A DNA stretch of 64,000 bases from contig UCLB01000022.1 of the NCBI GenBank assembly GCA_900473205.1, positions 62,001 through 126,000 of the forward strand. Direction: 5' to 3'. Shown here piece by piece: positions 7,475-16,561 of the stretch. Origin of the DNA: Hyphomicrobiales bacterium. Its GTDB lineage: Bacteria > Pseudomonadota > Alphaproteobacteria > Rhizobiales > Rhizobiaceae. The position numbers and the translations under genes were made by a program. The notes under the pieces were generated by a model, which saw nothing but the letters and a program-made list of their open reading frames with translations, did not search any database and was not told where the DNA came from. Position 1 is the first letter of the stretch. Every line of letters begins with the position of its first letter.

Positions 7475-9724
7475 ATGATGACTATTGGGCGTTCCAAATC
7501 CGCTTTGCTTGTCTGCACGGCAATGACGCTTCTTACAGCGAATTCAGTGGTATACGCGCAGGACGCAAACCAGTCTGGTGATGGCGCTACGGTGCTGGAG
7601 CGGATCGTCGTTAAGGGCAAGCGTGTCAAGGCAGGCGGTGCAGTCTCCGATACTCCGCTTGCAACCCAAACAACAGCCGAAGAAATTCGGAAAAAGGAAA
7701 TTTCCAACCTCGGCGACCTCGGAAATACGACAGAACCGGGCGTGGATTATGTCGATCCGAAGCCCGGCAAGGCTGGCGGGCTGTTCGTTCGTGGCCTAGG
7801 CGGTTCTCGTGTCGTCACCTTGGTGGATGACATTCCCGTGCCATTCTTTGAGAACTTTGCCCGGGCGGGCCAAGCGACATCAACAATGAGCAGTGGCGCG
7901 TCGAGCTTTGATTTCTCCGCGCTTTCGACTGTCGACGTCGTTCGCGGTGCCGATTCCAGCCGTCTTGGTTCAGGTGCGTTGGCTGGCGCTCTGGTCCTCA
8001 GGACTTTGGAGCCGGAGGATTTGATTGGCGAAGGTCGTGATTGGGGTGGCGTTGCCAAACTGACCTATGACAGCGAAGACAAAAGCGTCGGCGGTGCGGT
8101 TGCTGTCTCACGCAAGATCGAAAACACCTCTGTGTTGTTTCAAGGTGCTTACAAGCGCGGACATGAGACAGACAACAGGGGGTCGGCTGATGTCCTGGGC
8201 GTCAATCGCACGACACCTAATCCGGGTGACTATGACCAGAACAACCTGATGTTCAAAATCCGTCAGGACCTTGAAGGTGGTCATCGCATCGGCATCACCG
8301 CTGAACGGTTCCAGCTGAACAGCGATACCGATCTCAAGACGTTGCATGGAACATACTTGCCGGGCGCCTATTCCGGCTACGACGATACATTGCGCGAAAG
8401 AGTGTCGCTCGATTACCAATTCGAAGCACCATCTGCGGACACGCTCATCGATTCAGCCCGTTTAACGGCTTATTGGCAGGCGTTATCGAAGGAATCCGGA
8501 TCTGGCGGCTTGCAGCTGTCCAACGCGCCTATCGCTCGTGACGACTCGATGCGGGAAAGCACTTTCGGCCTGACGGGTGGGCTCGTATCGACATTCGAGA
8601 CATCCAACCTCAATCATACAGTGCGTATCGGTGGTGACGTCTCCACCTTTGACTTCAAGGAATGGTTCACGTCCGTCACGGGTGCATCCTCCGCTGCATC
8701 GTCTGCCGATATTCCAGAGGTCGATGGTCGTCGCTTGGGACTTTATGCGGAAGATGAAATCGCATTCGGTGCCACTGGCTTCCGCCTCACACCCGGCATT
8801 CGTTTCGACTATTTCGATTATGAACCTTCCGGAGACCTTGCAACGCATTCTGGTTATGCGACGTTGGGCCTTCCTTCTGATCGTGATGGTTCTCGTTTTT
8901 CTCCGAAACTGATGGCCAGCTATGATCTGACGCCGGAAGTTCAGCTCTTCGCTCAGTGGTCGATGGCCTATCGCGCACCAACGGTGAACGAACTTTACCT
9001 AAGCTTCCCAAGTATTTCGCGCGGATACGCGGTTGTCGGTAACCCTGATCTGGAAGCAGAGACCAGCAACGGCTTCGAAATCGGCGCAAACTACGACAAC
9101 GCCGACCTGACTGGCCGAATTGCGGTGTTTCATAACAAATACAAGAACTTTATCGAGCAGTATCAGACAACCACCAGTCTGTTCCCAACGCCTCCAACTC
9201 CGGGTGTTCCCGGCTCGGGAAGCCCATTTGGAAGCTTGTTCACTTACCGCAACCGGGCCAATGTTGAAATATCAGGTGTCGAAGCTAAGGTCCGCAAGGA
9301 ATTTGCCAATGGTTTCTTTGCGCACGGTTCGCTTGCTTATGCTTACGGTAAAGATACGGACAACAATGAGCTGATCCGCACCGTAGCGCCATTCAAGTCG
9401 ATTGTTGGTTTCGGCTATGCCGCCGAGGCTTGGGGCACAGAGCTGACCGGCATATTTTCTTCCGCAATGCGGGATGACCATAAGTCTACAACCTTCGATG
9501 CACCTGGCTATGGCATCGCAAATCTGACGGCATGGTGGGAGCCTGAGCAGACCAAGGGCCTGCGTATTCAAGCGGGTGTCTACAACATCTTTGATCGTAA
9601 ATACTGGAATGCCGTAGGTGTCCGCGATGTAAATCCGACATCTGTTTCAACCGCAAACCAACCCGTTGATTTCTACTCAGAGCCGGGCCGTAGCTTTAAG
9701 ATCTCTTTGACGCAGAGGTTTTGA
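7475..9724 (+). CDS. TonB-dependent outer-membrane receptor, heme/hemoglobin-receptor type
   Basis: A 749-residue outer-membrane gated porin. It has a signal peptide ending VVYAQ, a TonB-box-like stretch (ERIVVKGKR) near residue 45, a plug domain (about 60-190, with FVRGLGGSRVVTLVDDIPV) and a long beta-barrel ending in Phe (KISLTQRF). In the barrel, YRAP and NPDL stand where heme receptors carry FRAP and NPNL boxes, but the roughly 20 residues between them contain no histidine, which heme receptors use. The substrate is therefore uncertain: heme, or another iron or cobalt chelate. The start is ATG 7475 or 7478. Confidence 0.88.
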   Translation: MMTIGRSKSALLVCTAMTLLTANSVVYAQDANQSGDGATVLERIVVKGKRVKAGGAVSDTPLATQTTAEEIRKKEISNLGDLGNTTEPGVDYVDPKPGKAGGLFVRGLGGSRVVTLVDDIPVPFFENFARAGQATSTMSSGASSFDFSALSTVDVVRGADSSRLGSGALAGALVLRTLEPEDLIGEGRDWGGVAKLTYDSEDKSVGGAVAVSRKIENTSVLFQGAYKRGHETDNRGSADVLGVNRTTPNPGDYDQNNLMFKIRQDLEGGHRIGITAERFQLNSDTDLKTLHGTYLPGAYSGYDDTLRERVSLDYQFEAPSADTLIDSARLTAYWQALSKESGSGGLQLSNAPIARDDSMRESTFGLTGGLVSTFETSNLNHTVRIGGDVSTFDFKEWFTSVTGASSAASSADIPEVDGRRLGLYAEDEIAFGATGFRLTPGIRFDYFDYEPSGDLATHSGYATLGLPSDRDGSRFSPKLMASYDLTPEVQLFAQWSMAYRAPTVNELYLSFPSISRGYAVVGNPDLEAETSNGFEIGANYDNADLTGRIAVFHNKYKNFIEQYQTTTSLFPTPPTPGVPGSGSPFGSLFTYRNRANVEISGVEAKVRKEFANGFFAHGSLAYAYGKDTDNNELIRTVAPFKSIVGFGYAAEAWGTELTGIFSSAMRDDHKSTTFDAPGYGIANLTAWWEPEQTKGLRIQAGVYNIFDRKYWNAVGVRDVNPTSVSTANQPVDFYSEPGRSFKISLTQRF

Positions 9725-9743
9725 TCGTCAAATCGAACGAGAC

Positions 9744-9772
9744 AAAGGCGGGGCTCAAGCTCCGCCTTTTCG
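9744..9772. terminator. Intrinsic terminator after the TonB receptor
   Basis: AAAGGCGG at 9744-9751 pairs with CCGCCTTT at 9762-9769, followed by TT on the plus strand. It sits between the convergent receptor and extensin-like genes and could serve both directions. Confidence 0.75.
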
Positions 9773-9776
9773 CATG

Positions 9777-10622
9777 TCACCGACAATACAAATACCCACC
9801 CTTCCTCTCCAGCACATCCAGATGCAGATGGTCCTGGTGGGTGGCGTCACTGCCGGGCGATAGCACGGTGCGGAAGAAGAGGCAGGCGGCGGTGGTGATG
9901 GTGCGTTGGAAGGCGCCTTCCATGGTGCCGTCTTCGGTGCGCGGCTTCATGACCAGCGGTTCGCCCTTGTCGAAGGTGAGTGTGGCGATATCAACGGCGC
10001 TGCCTTTGGCGTGTTCGGAAATCTTGCCGGTTTCGGCGCTGTTGCGGTTGCGGCAGACATAGGTTGAGGCGTTGCCGAAGGCGGTGACGTTTTTGTCGGG
10101 CAGGGCGATTTTGGCGGTCGGCACGACCACATTCTTGGCCCAGTGCGCCAACGCAAAAGCTGCTTCACAGCGCATCGTGCCCTCCGGCTCCAGCTTGATG
10201 CCGGGAATGACGGTGGTGAGTTCGAGAGGCGAGGCGATGCCGCAGCCTTCTTCTTCGCCGGGGATTGGCGGTAGTTCCTTGAACTCGGCGCCCAGTTCCT
10301 TCAGCTCTGTAAGGCAGGCTTTCAGCTCTTCCGGGTTTTCCGCCTTTACGGGCTCCCGTGGCGGCTGCTCTGGCTTCTTTTCTTCCTCTTTCTTCGGCTC
10401 ATCCGGCTTGGTTGCAGGTTCCGGCTTTTCCTCCGGCTTGGGCACGGTGTTTTCAGCGGGGGGCTGGGCCGGTTGCTCGTCCTTTTTCTTTTCCTCAGGC
10501 GCAGGTGTGGGCGCGGCATCCTCCTGCTGCGGTTTGGGCTGGGGAACGGGAACATCCTGTGGCGGTTGGGCGGCGGCGATCAGCAGCGTGCTGGCTGCGA
10601 GGATGATGAGACGTTGAAGCAT
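9777..10622 (-). CDS. Extensin-like C-terminal domain protein
   Basis: Envelope protein of 281 residues. A hydrophobic N-terminus (LQRLIILAASTLLIAAA) acts as signal peptide or anchor. Then comes a Pro/Glu/Lys-rich spacer of about 85 residues and an extensin-like C domain. Within that domain, HAKGSAVDIA and HQDHLHLD resemble the zinc-ligand motifs of LAS-type peptidoglycan peptidases, and four or more cysteines are conserved-looking. A cell-wall hydrolase role is inference. The start is ATG 10622 (MLQRL), with GGGGAG upstream; an earlier in-frame start at 10706 would hide the signal peptide. Confidence 0.85.
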   Translation of the reverse strand: MLQRLIILAASTLLIAAAQPPQDVPVPQPKPQQEDAAPTPAPEEKKKDEQPAQPPAENTVPKPEEKPEPATKPDEPKKEEEKKPEQPPREPVKAENPEELKACLTELKELGAEFKELPPIPGEEEGCGIASPLELTTVIPGIKLEPEGTMRCEAAFALAHWAKNVVVPTAKIALPDKNVTAFGNASTYVCRNRNSAETGKISEHAKGSAVDIATLTFDKGEPLVMKPRTEDGTMEGAFQRTITTAACLFFRTVLSPGSDATHQDHLHLDVLERKGGYLYCR

Positions 10623-10699
10623 GAGACCGGTCGCTCCCCTGTTGCGGCAGAGCCAGAACGTCTCAGTCCGCTTTCGGTTCAAACGCCATGCAAATCCGC

Positions 10700-10728
10700 T
10701 TGCCATCCCGCGCCGTTGGAGCTAACAA
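10700..10728 (+). promoter_or_regulatory. Putative promoter of the trp leader
   Basis: TTGCCA (10700-10705), a 17-base spacer and TAACAA (10723-10728). Transcription would begin eight or nine bases later, at or beside the A of the trpL ATG (10737), so the leader would be translated from a leaderless RNA. Confidence 0.55.
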
Positions 10729-10736
10729 TTTGCGCC

Positions 10737-10796
10737 ATGAACAACATGGCTAAGAACATTGTTATCTGGTGGTGGGGCAGCTTTACGCGGCCTTGA
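10737..10796 (+). CDS. trpL: trp operon leader peptide TrpL
   Basis: A 19-codon [22 protein letters not shown], with three consecutive Trp codons at 10767-10775. It lies 116 bases before trpE(G) and is followed by a terminator hairpin at 10822-10852. Stalling at the Trp codons when charged tRNA-Trp is scarce would favour antitermination. The same arrangement is established for Sinorhizobium meliloti trpE(G), whose leader peptide also carries a triple Trp. Translation could instead start at the in-frame ATG 10746; the promoter position favours 10737. Confidence 0.88.
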   Translation: MNNMAKNIVIWWWGSFTRP

Positions 10797-10821
10797 GCAC
10801 CCATGTCCTTAGACTAAGTCC

Positions 10822-10852
10822 AAGCCGCCCGAAATCTCAGGCGGCTTTTTTG
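10822..10852 (+). terminator. trp attenuator terminator
   Basis: AAGCCGCC (10822-10829) pairs with GGCGGCTT (10840-10847), followed by a run of T. It lies 25 bases after the trpL stop and 60 bases before trpE(G). Upstream sequence CTTAGACTAAG can form alternative pairing, as expected in an attenuator. Confidence 0.85.
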
Positions 10853-10912
10853 TTATTATGCCGCCTGTCATCGGGCAGAATGTTATCAGGCAGAAACGGG
10901 AAGTGCGAAGAA

Positions 10913-13102
10913 ATGGTAACGATCATTCAGGATGACGGGGCGGAAATTTATGAGACCAAGGGCGGCATTAAAGTGTCGCGCCAGCGCCGTGCCGCCGATT
11001 ATGCCAGCGCCATCGACAGCTATGTCGAAGGGCTGGACGAGCGCCGTGGCGCGGTCTTTTCATCCAATTACGAATATCCCGGTCGCTACACTCGTTGGGA
11101 CACGGCCATCATCGATCCACCGCTCGGCATTTCCTGTTTTGGCCGCACCATGTGGATCGAAGCCTATAATGGCCGTGGCGAAGTGCTGCTTTCCTTCATT
11201 ACTGAAAAGCTGAAAGCCACGCCGGATCTGACGCTGGGCGAAAGCACCGCCCGTCGCCTGGACCTCATCGTCAACGAGCCTGACCGGGTCTTTACCGAGG
11301 AAGAACGCTCGAAAATACCGACGGTCTTCACGGCCCTGCGCGCCATCGTTGATCTGTTCTATTCCAGCGCCGATGCGGCCATCGGTCTGTTCGGTGCTTT
11401 CGGATATGATCTGGCCTTCCAGTTCGATGCCATCAAGCTTTCGCTTCAGCGTCCGGAAGATCAGCGCGACATGGTTCTCTTCCTGCCGGATGAAATTCTG
11501 GTGGTGGACCATTACTCCGCAAAGGCGTGGATCGACCGCTACGATTTTGAAAAGGACGGTGTGACGACCCATGGCAAGGCGGAAGCGATTACGCCGGAGC
11601 CCTTCAAGACGACCGATACCATTCCGCCACGCGGCGACCACCACCCCGGCGAATATTCGGAGCTAGTGACCAAGGCCAAGGAAAGCTTCCGCCGTGGCGA
11701 TCTCTTCGAAGTCGTGCCCGGCCAGAAATTCATGGAGCGTTGCGACAGCAATCCATCGGCCATTTCGCGCCGCCTGAAGGCCATCAATCCGTCGCCCTAT
11801 TCCTTCTTCATCAATCTCGGTCATCAGGAATATCTGGTCGGCGCATCGCCGGAAATGTTCGTGCGCGTCTCCGGTCGCCGTATCGAGACCTGCCCGATCT
11901 CAGGCACCATCAAGCGCGGCGATGACCCGATTGCCGATAGCGAACAGATACTCAAGCTGCTCAATTCCAAGAAGGATGAGTCCGAACTGACCATGTGTTC
12001 GGATGTGGATCGCAACGACAAGAGCCGCGTTTGCGAACCCGGCTCGGTCAAGGTCATCGGCCGCCGACAGATCGAAATGTATTCGCGTCTCATTCACACG
12101 GTGGACCATATCGAAGGCCGTCTGCGTGACGATATGGATGCGTTTGATGGATTCCTGTCCCACGCATGGGCTGTGACGGTAACAGGTGCGCCGAAGCTGT
12201 GGGCCATGCGCTTCATCGAAGGCCATGAGAAGAGCCCGCGTGCATGGTATGGCGGCGCCATCGGCATGGTTGGCTTCAACGGCGATATGAATACGGGTCT
12301 GACGCTGCGCACCATCCGCATCAAGGATGGTATTGCCGAGGTGCGGGCAGGGGCAACCTTGCTCAATGATTCCAACCCGCAGGAAGAAGAAGCCGAAACC
12401 GAATTGAAGGCATCCGCCATGATTTCTGCCATTCGCGATGCAAAGTCCCAAAACTCCGCCGCTACCAAGCGTGATACGGCAAAGGTGGGAACTGGCGTCA
12501 AAATCCTGCTGGTGGACCATGAAGACAGCTTCGTGCACACGCTGGCCAACTATTTCCGTCAGACGGGCGCGACGGTCTCCACCGTGCGTTCGCCGGTGGC
12601 CGCCGAGATATTCGACCGCTTCCAGCCGGACCTCGTCGTTCTGTCTCCCGGACCTGGCAACCCCAGCGACTTCGATTGCAAGGCAACGATCAAGGCCGCC
12701 CGCTCGCGCGATCTGCCGATCTTCGGCGTCTGCCTCGGCCTTCAGGCACTGGCGGAAGCCTATGGTGGCGAGCTTCGCCAGCTTGCCATTCCCATGCACG
12801 GCAAGCCATCGCGCATCCGCGTGCTGGAACCCGGCCTCGTTTTCTCCGGTCTCGGCAAGGAAGTTACGGTCGGTCGTTACCACTCCATCTTCGCCGATCC
12901 GGCCACGCTTCCCCGCGAATTCATCATCACGGCAGAAAGCGAAGACGGCACGATCATGTGCATCGAGCACAGCAAGGAGCCCGTTGCTGCCGTGCAATTC
13001 CACCCGGAATCGATCATGACGCTGGGTGGCGATGCCGGTATGCGGATGATCGAAAATGTGGTCACGCATCTGGTGCGCAAGGCAAAGGTCAAGGCCGCCT
13101 GA
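10913..13102 (+). CDS. trpE: Anthranilate synthase, fused TrpE-TrpG
   Basis: Converts chorismate and glutamine to anthranilate, the first committed step to tryptophan. The 729-residue product fuses a TrpE chorismate-binding domain (about 1-510) to a TrpG glutamine amidotransferase (about 527-729), as in Rhizobiaceae and a few other groups. The TrpG nucleophile is C607 in GVCLGLQ, with the His-Glu pair in QFHPES; TrpE motifs include PISGTIKRG and GGAIGMVGF. The start is ATG 10913, giving the length known for the agrobacterial enzyme. Expression is controlled by the trpL attenuator upstream. Confidence 0.97.
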   Translation: MVTIIQDDGAEIYETKGGIKVSRQRRAADYASAIDSYVEGLDERRGAVFSSNYEYPGRYTRWDTAIIDPPLGISCFGRTMWIEAYNGRGEVLLSFITEKLKATPDLTLGESTARRLDLIVNEPDRVFTEEERSKIPTVFTALRAIVDLFYSSADAAIGLFGAFGYDLAFQFDAIKLSLQRPEDQRDMVLFLPDEILVVDHYSAKAWIDRYDFEKDGVTTHGKAEAITPEPFKTTDTIPPRGDHHPGEYSELVTKAKESFRRGDLFEVVPGQKFMERCDSNPSAISRRLKAINPSPYSFFINLGHQEYLVGASPEMFVRVSGRRIETCPISGTIKRGDDPIADSEQILKLLNSKKDESELTMCSDVDRNDKSRVCEPGSVKVIGRRQIEMYSRLIHTVDHIEGRLRDDMDAFDGFLSHAWAVTVTGAPKLWAMRFIEGHEKSPRAWYGGAIGMVGFNGDMNTGLTLRTIRIKDGIAEVRAGATLLNDSNPQEEEAETELKASAMISAIRDAKSQNSAATKRDTAKVGTGVKILLVDHEDSFVHTLANYFRQTGATVSTVRSPVAAEIFDRFQPDLVVLSPGPGNPSDFDCKATIKAARSRDLPIFGVCLGLQALAEAYGGELRQLAIPMHGKPSRIRVLEPGLVFSGLGKEVTVGRYHSIFADPATLPREFIITAESEDGTIMCIEHSKEPVAAVQFHPESIMTLGGDAGMRMIENVVTHLVRKAKVKAA

Positions 13103-13170
13103 GCAGACAAGCACGACCGGCGGCGTTATGAAACGCCGCCGCCTCCCTTCAGCCGCGTAGGTGATGCAGA

Positions 13171-13854
13171 GTGAAGTTTTTCAAACATCTATGCATGCTG
13201 CTGACGCTGATTTTGGTCTGCGTTGCTGCGGGTACCTTGCTGCCAAGACCGATCTTCGGCGAAAAATCTGATATCGCTGACACCACGCCGCATAGCGTCC
13301 TCATCCTCAGCAACCCCATCCACACCGATATCGCCCTGCCTGTGGATGCCGAGCTTTTGGCGCGGTTTGGGTTTCTGCGCGATGGCAGTCTGGAAATCGA
13401 TAATCCCGGCGTCCGGTATCTCGTTTTCGGCTGGGGCGGACGCGCGTTTTACACGCAAACACCTACATGGGCCGATCTGAAGCCGCTTCCGCTGTTCAAG
13501 GGCGTCACGCTTGACCAGTCGGTCATGCATGTCGCACTTGCCGGTGAGATACCGCTGGTCGATGCGGGTGTCACCGCGCTCAACCTGTCGGACGCAGATT
13601 ATGAAAACTTGCTGGTGTTCATTCTCGGCAGCTTTGCCCAGCCACAGGGCAAACCGGTCCCTCTGCTCGGCCAGTCCTATGGCAGGGATGATGCGTTTTT
13701 CGAAGGCGTCGGATATTTCAATGCGCTGCTTGGCTGCAACACATGGACGGCTGCGGCTCTGCGACATGCGGGCCTGCGCACCGGGTGGTGGACACCGTTG
13801 CCACCGCTTCTAACCACATCGCTGCGGCTGCATAACGATATGCCAAATCCCTGA
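13171..13854 (+). CDS. TIGR02117 / DUF2459 family protein
   Basis: A 227-residue conserved protein of the family sometimes called urease-associated (TIGR02117); its biochemical role is unknown. A single N-terminal hydrophobic segment (about 6-24) suggests export or anchoring. The conserved-looking segments are NPIHTDIALP, FGWGGRAFYTQTPTW and CNTWTAAALRHAG. The start is GTG 13171, with AGGTGAT six bases upstream. It follows trpE(G) by 68 bases, but no urease gene is close. Confidence 0.82.
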   Translation: MKFFKHLCMLLTLILVCVAAGTLLPRPIFGEKSDIADTTPHSVLILSNPIHTDIALPVDAELLARFGFLRDGSLEIDNPGVRYLVFGWGGRAFYTQTPTWADLKPLPLFKGVTLDQSVMHVALAGEIPLVDAGVTALNLSDADYENLLVFILGSFAQPQGKPVPLLGQSYGRDDAFFEGVGYFNALLGCNTWTAAALRHAGLRTGWWTPLPPLLTTSLRLHNDMPNP

Positions 13855-13944
13855 TTTGCTTCCGTGGTCCGGGAATTGACAAAGCCATTCAAGCGGCTGC
13901 AAGTATCTGATGGGTTTGACAATGGTATTTAGGGCTTGGCTCCA

Positions 13945-14577
13945 ATGATCGATTTTCATCAGCTTCTACTGGTTTACGTCGCCTACATTATCGCCGTGGC
14001 TAGTCCAGGTCCCAGCAACATGACCATCATGGGTATCGCCATGAGCCAGGGCAGGGCGCCTGCCACCGTTCTCGCGCTCGGTGTCATGACAGGCTCGCTC
14101 TGCTGGGCTGCTGTCGCGGCGACGGGTTTGTCTGCCGTGCTTGCGACATTTGCCAACGCCCTTTTCATTATCAAGATCGCCGGCGGTCTCTACCTGCTCT
14201 ATCTGGCCTACAAATCTGCGCGCTCGGCCTTTGCCAAGGCACCGCAGGCGCAAGCCGGCGACGTCGTCAATAGCAGGCCGGATTATCTCAAGCTGTATCG
14301 CCGCGGTCTGCTGCTTCACCTCACCAATCCCAAGGCCGTTCTTGGTTGGCTCGCAATCATGTCGCTCGGGCTCAAGCCCGGTGCGGGCCCTGCCACTCTC
14401 GCAGCCATTATCGGCGGCTGCGCCATGCTGGGTCTCATCATCTTCTGCGGCTACGCGCTGCTGTTTTCCACCGCACCCGCCATCCGTATCTATCAAAAGG
14501 CCAAGCGGTCTATCGAAGTAACGCTTGCGATGTTCTTCGGCTTTGCGGGTATCAAGCTGCTGTTGAGCAGGGTCTAA
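13945..14577 (+). CDS. LysE/RhtB family amino-acid exporter
   Basis: Inner-membrane exporter of 210 residues with about six hydrophobic helices. The family signature SPGPSNM near residue 20 and the NPKAVLGW segment in the fourth helix mark the LysE/RhtB superfamily, which exports amino acids or related metabolites; the substrate cannot be told from sequence. The start is ATG 13945, with AGGG about 10 bases upstream. Confidence 0.88.
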   Translation: MIDFHQLLLVYVAYIIAVASPGPSNMTIMGIAMSQGRAPATVLALGVMTGSLCWAAVAATGLSAVLATFANALFIIKIAGGLYLLYLAYKSARSAFAKAPQAQAGDVVNSRPDYLKLYRRGLLLHLTNPKAVLGWLAIMSLGLKPGAGPATLAAIIGGCAMLGLIIFCGYALLFSTAPAIRIYQKAKRSIEVTLAMFFGFAGIKLLLSRV

Positions 14578-14601
14578 CTTAATAGTCCACGGGAACTAAA
14601 T

Positions 14602-14988
14602 ATGTCGAACCAGCCCCACTTCACCCGCGTGTGTCCCATCCTGCGCATCTTCGATGAGGCCAAGGCGCGAGAGTTCTATGTCGAGTTCCTCGGCTTTTCC
14701 GTGGATTGGGAGCATCGTTTCGGAGAGAATTTTCCGCTCTACATGCAGGTGTCACGTGCCGGACTGGTCCTTCATCTCAGCGGGCATCATGGCGATGCGA
14801 CACCCGGTTCGAACACGTTCGTCAACACAGTGAACGTGGAATCCTTCCAGCGTGAACTTGCAGTCAAGGACTACACGTTCATGAAGCCGGGCGTCGAAAA
14901 ACTGCCTTGGGGGCTTCAGATGGAGGTCACCGATCCATTTGGAAACCGTATCCGTTTCTGCGAGCAGAACGGGGCGGAAAGCGCTTGA
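14602..14988 (+). CDS. Glyoxalase/bleomycin-resistance (VOC) fold protein
   Basis: A 128-residue single-module VOC protein. The pattern FYVEFLGFSVDWEHRF, the strand LVLHLSGHHGD and the terminal DPFGNRIRFCE are typical of the glyoxalase/bleomycin-resistance superfamily. Members bind a metal and either sequester or convert small toxic molecules; no specific substrate can be assigned. It starts 24 bases after the LysE-type exporter, so the two may be co-transcribed. Confidence 0.85.
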   Translation: MSNQPHFTRVCPILRIFDEAKAREFYVEFLGFSVDWEHRFGENFPLYMQVSRAGLVLHLSGHHGDATPGSNTFVNTVNVESFQRELAVKDYTFMKPGVEKLPWGLQMEVTDPFGNRIRFCEQNGAESA

Positions 14989-15023
14989 CCTCACGCCCAC
15001 TTTAAATCATAGAAGCCGCACAT

Positions 15024-15062
15024 ATGAACCGCCCGCACGGAACCTCCGTGCGGGCGGTTCAT
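15024..15062. terminator. Perfect 18-bp palindrome, probable terminator
   Basis: Arms 15024-15041 and 15045-15062 are exact reverse complements around a three-base loop (ACC), followed by GCGTTTTG on the plus strand. It begins 35 bases after the VOC gene and ends 51 bases before the cation efflux gene. The left arm contains an ATG in frame with that gene, but a start inside such a hairpin is unlikely. Confidence 0.7.
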
Positions 15063-15113
15063 GCGTTTTGGGGTCCATTTCTGCAATTCATTCTCAACCG
15101 CACGGGGCAGGTC

Positions 15114-16031
15114 ATGAACAGTCAGGGTAACGCTCTTGTCAGAAAGCTCGCTTTCTGGGGCATCCCTTTTTCCATCACGGTGCTGGGGCTGAAGCTTTTG
15201 GCTTGGTGGGTCACGGGCTCGGTCGCTCTGTTGTCCGATGGTCTGGAATCCACCGTCAACGTCGTTGCGGCCTTCATTGCCTATTTCGTCATTCGTTATG
15301 CGCAAAAGCCTGCCGATGACGATCACCAGTTCGGTCACCACAAGGCGGAATATCTCTCTGCCGTGGTGGAGGGCGTGCTGATCGTCGTTGCTGCGTTGCT
15401 GATCGTTAAGGAAGCGTGGGGCGGCCTTATGGCGCCGCATCTGCCGGAAGCGCCGGCGCTCGGTCTTGCCATCAATGCTTTCGCGGGCATTCTCAACGGC
15501 ATTTGGGCCACGGTGCTGATCCGCGTCGGAAAGAAACAGTCGTCGCCAGCGCTACTGGCGGATGGACAGCACATCATGTCGGATGTGGTCACATCGGGCG
15601 GCGTTTTGATCGGCCTCGTGCTGGCAATTGCGACCGGTTATGCGATTCTCGACCCCATTCTCGCCATCGTCGTTGCCATCAACATCCTGTTTCAGGGCTC
15701 CAAGGTCATCATGCATTCGCTCGGCGGCCTTATGGACCGTGCGGTGGAGCCGGAGGAGGACGAGGCGATCAAGAAAGCGATTGCGGAGAATTCCGCCGGA
15801 ATTCTTGGCGTGCATGATCTGAAGACCCGCAGGGCAGGGGCGGTCGCCTTTATCGATTTCCATGTGGTTGTTCCCGCTGCTTTGTCCGTGGGGGCGGCAC
15901 ATGATATTTGCGACCGGCTGGAAGATGCCATAAGAGAGGCCATACCCGGTGCCGTGCTTGCCATTCATGTGGAGCCTGAAAGCGAACAGGCGCATGGCGT
16001 TCGGGTCGAGTTTCAAGAAACAGGAGTTTGA
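15114..16031 (+). CDS. Cation diffusion facilitator family transporter
   Basis: A 305-residue inner-membrane metal/proton antiporter with about six helices. LLSDGLES in the second helix and DGQHIMSD in the fifth supply the Asp and His metal ligands of the family; HQFGHHKAE is the conserved histidine stretch after helix II. A cytoplasmic C-terminal domain (about 205-300) has the usual ferredoxin-like pattern. Zinc, iron or manganese are possible substrates. The start is ATG 15114; the in-frame ATG at 15024 lies inside an 18-bp perfect hairpin. Confidence 0.88.
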   Translation: MNSQGNALVRKLAFWGIPFSITVLGLKLLAWWVTGSVALLSDGLESTVNVVAAFIAYFVIRYAQKPADDDHQFGHHKAEYLSAVVEGVLIVVAALLIVKEAWGGLMAPHLPEAPALGLAINAFAGILNGIWATVLIRVGKKQSSPALLADGQHIMSDVVTSGGVLIGLVLAIATGYAILDPILAIVVAINILFQGSKVIMHSLGGLMDRAVEPEEDEAIKKAIAENSAGILGVHDLKTRRAGAVAFIDFHVVVPAALSVGAAHDICDRLEDAIREAIPGAVLAIHVEPESEQAHGVRVEFQETGV

Positions 16032-16034
16032 ACC

Positions 16035-16499
16035 ATGTCAGTCACGGATGTTTCCGGCCTGTCGCAACTGGGCGCGCAAGTCGCAGCCCCCGAAAGCCCG
16101 GAAAAGGCTGTTCTGGAAAAAGTGCCGAACGGCAATGCCGGTACGGATTATGTCGTGCGCTTCACAGCACCGGAATTCACCTCGCTGTGCCCCATGACCG
16201 GCCAGCCGGACTTCGCCCATATCGTCATTGACTATATTCCGGGTGATTTTCTCGTTGAATCCAAGTCGCTGAAGCTGTTCCTGCATGCCTTCCGCAACCA
16301 CGGCGCATTCCATGAGGATTGCTCGGTCTATATCGCCAAACGTCTGGTCGATTTGCTTCAGCCAAAATGGCTGCGCATCGGCGCTTACTGGTATCCGCGC
16401 GGCGGCATTCCCATCGACGTTTTCTGGCAGACTGGCGCACCACCCGAGGGTGTCTGGTTGCCGGAACAGGGCGTCGCGACCTATCGTGGCCGCGGCTGA
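16035..16499 (+). CDS. queF: NADPH-dependent 7-cyano-7-deazaguanine reductase
   Basis: Reduces preQ0 to preQ1 in queuosine biosynthesis. It is a short, YkvM-type QueF of 154 residues. The catalytic Cys52 and Asp59 occur in [11 protein letters not shown], and [20 protein letters not shown] is the QueF signature with the substrate-binding Glu and the LKL segment. It starts three bases after the cation efflux gene ends, so the two are probably co-transcribed. No queC, queD or queE is in the window. Confidence 0.95.
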   Translation: MSVTDVSGLSQLGAQVAAPESPEKAVLEKVPNGNAGTDYVVRFTAPEFTSLCPMTGQPDFAHIVIDYIPGDFLVESKSLKLFLHAFRNHGAFHEDCSVYIAKRLVDLLQPKWLRIGAYWYPRGGIPIDVFWQTGAPPEGVWLPEQGVATYRGRG

Positions 16500-16561
16500 C
16501 CCCCATCAAAGCGATTCCAGCAAAAGTGAAGCGGAATTGCGTTAGCAAAGAGCTGTTCGAT

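Noticed and set aside
10769-10912. Earlier in-frame start for trpE(G) at 10769
   Set aside because: It would start inside trpL and run through the attenuator hairpin. ATG 10913 gives the normal 729-residue protein.
15024-15113. N-terminal extension of the cation diffusion facilitator
   Set aside because: The extra 30 codons lie in an 18-bp perfect hairpin and its flank, and do not resemble the family. ATG 15114 starts just before the first helix.
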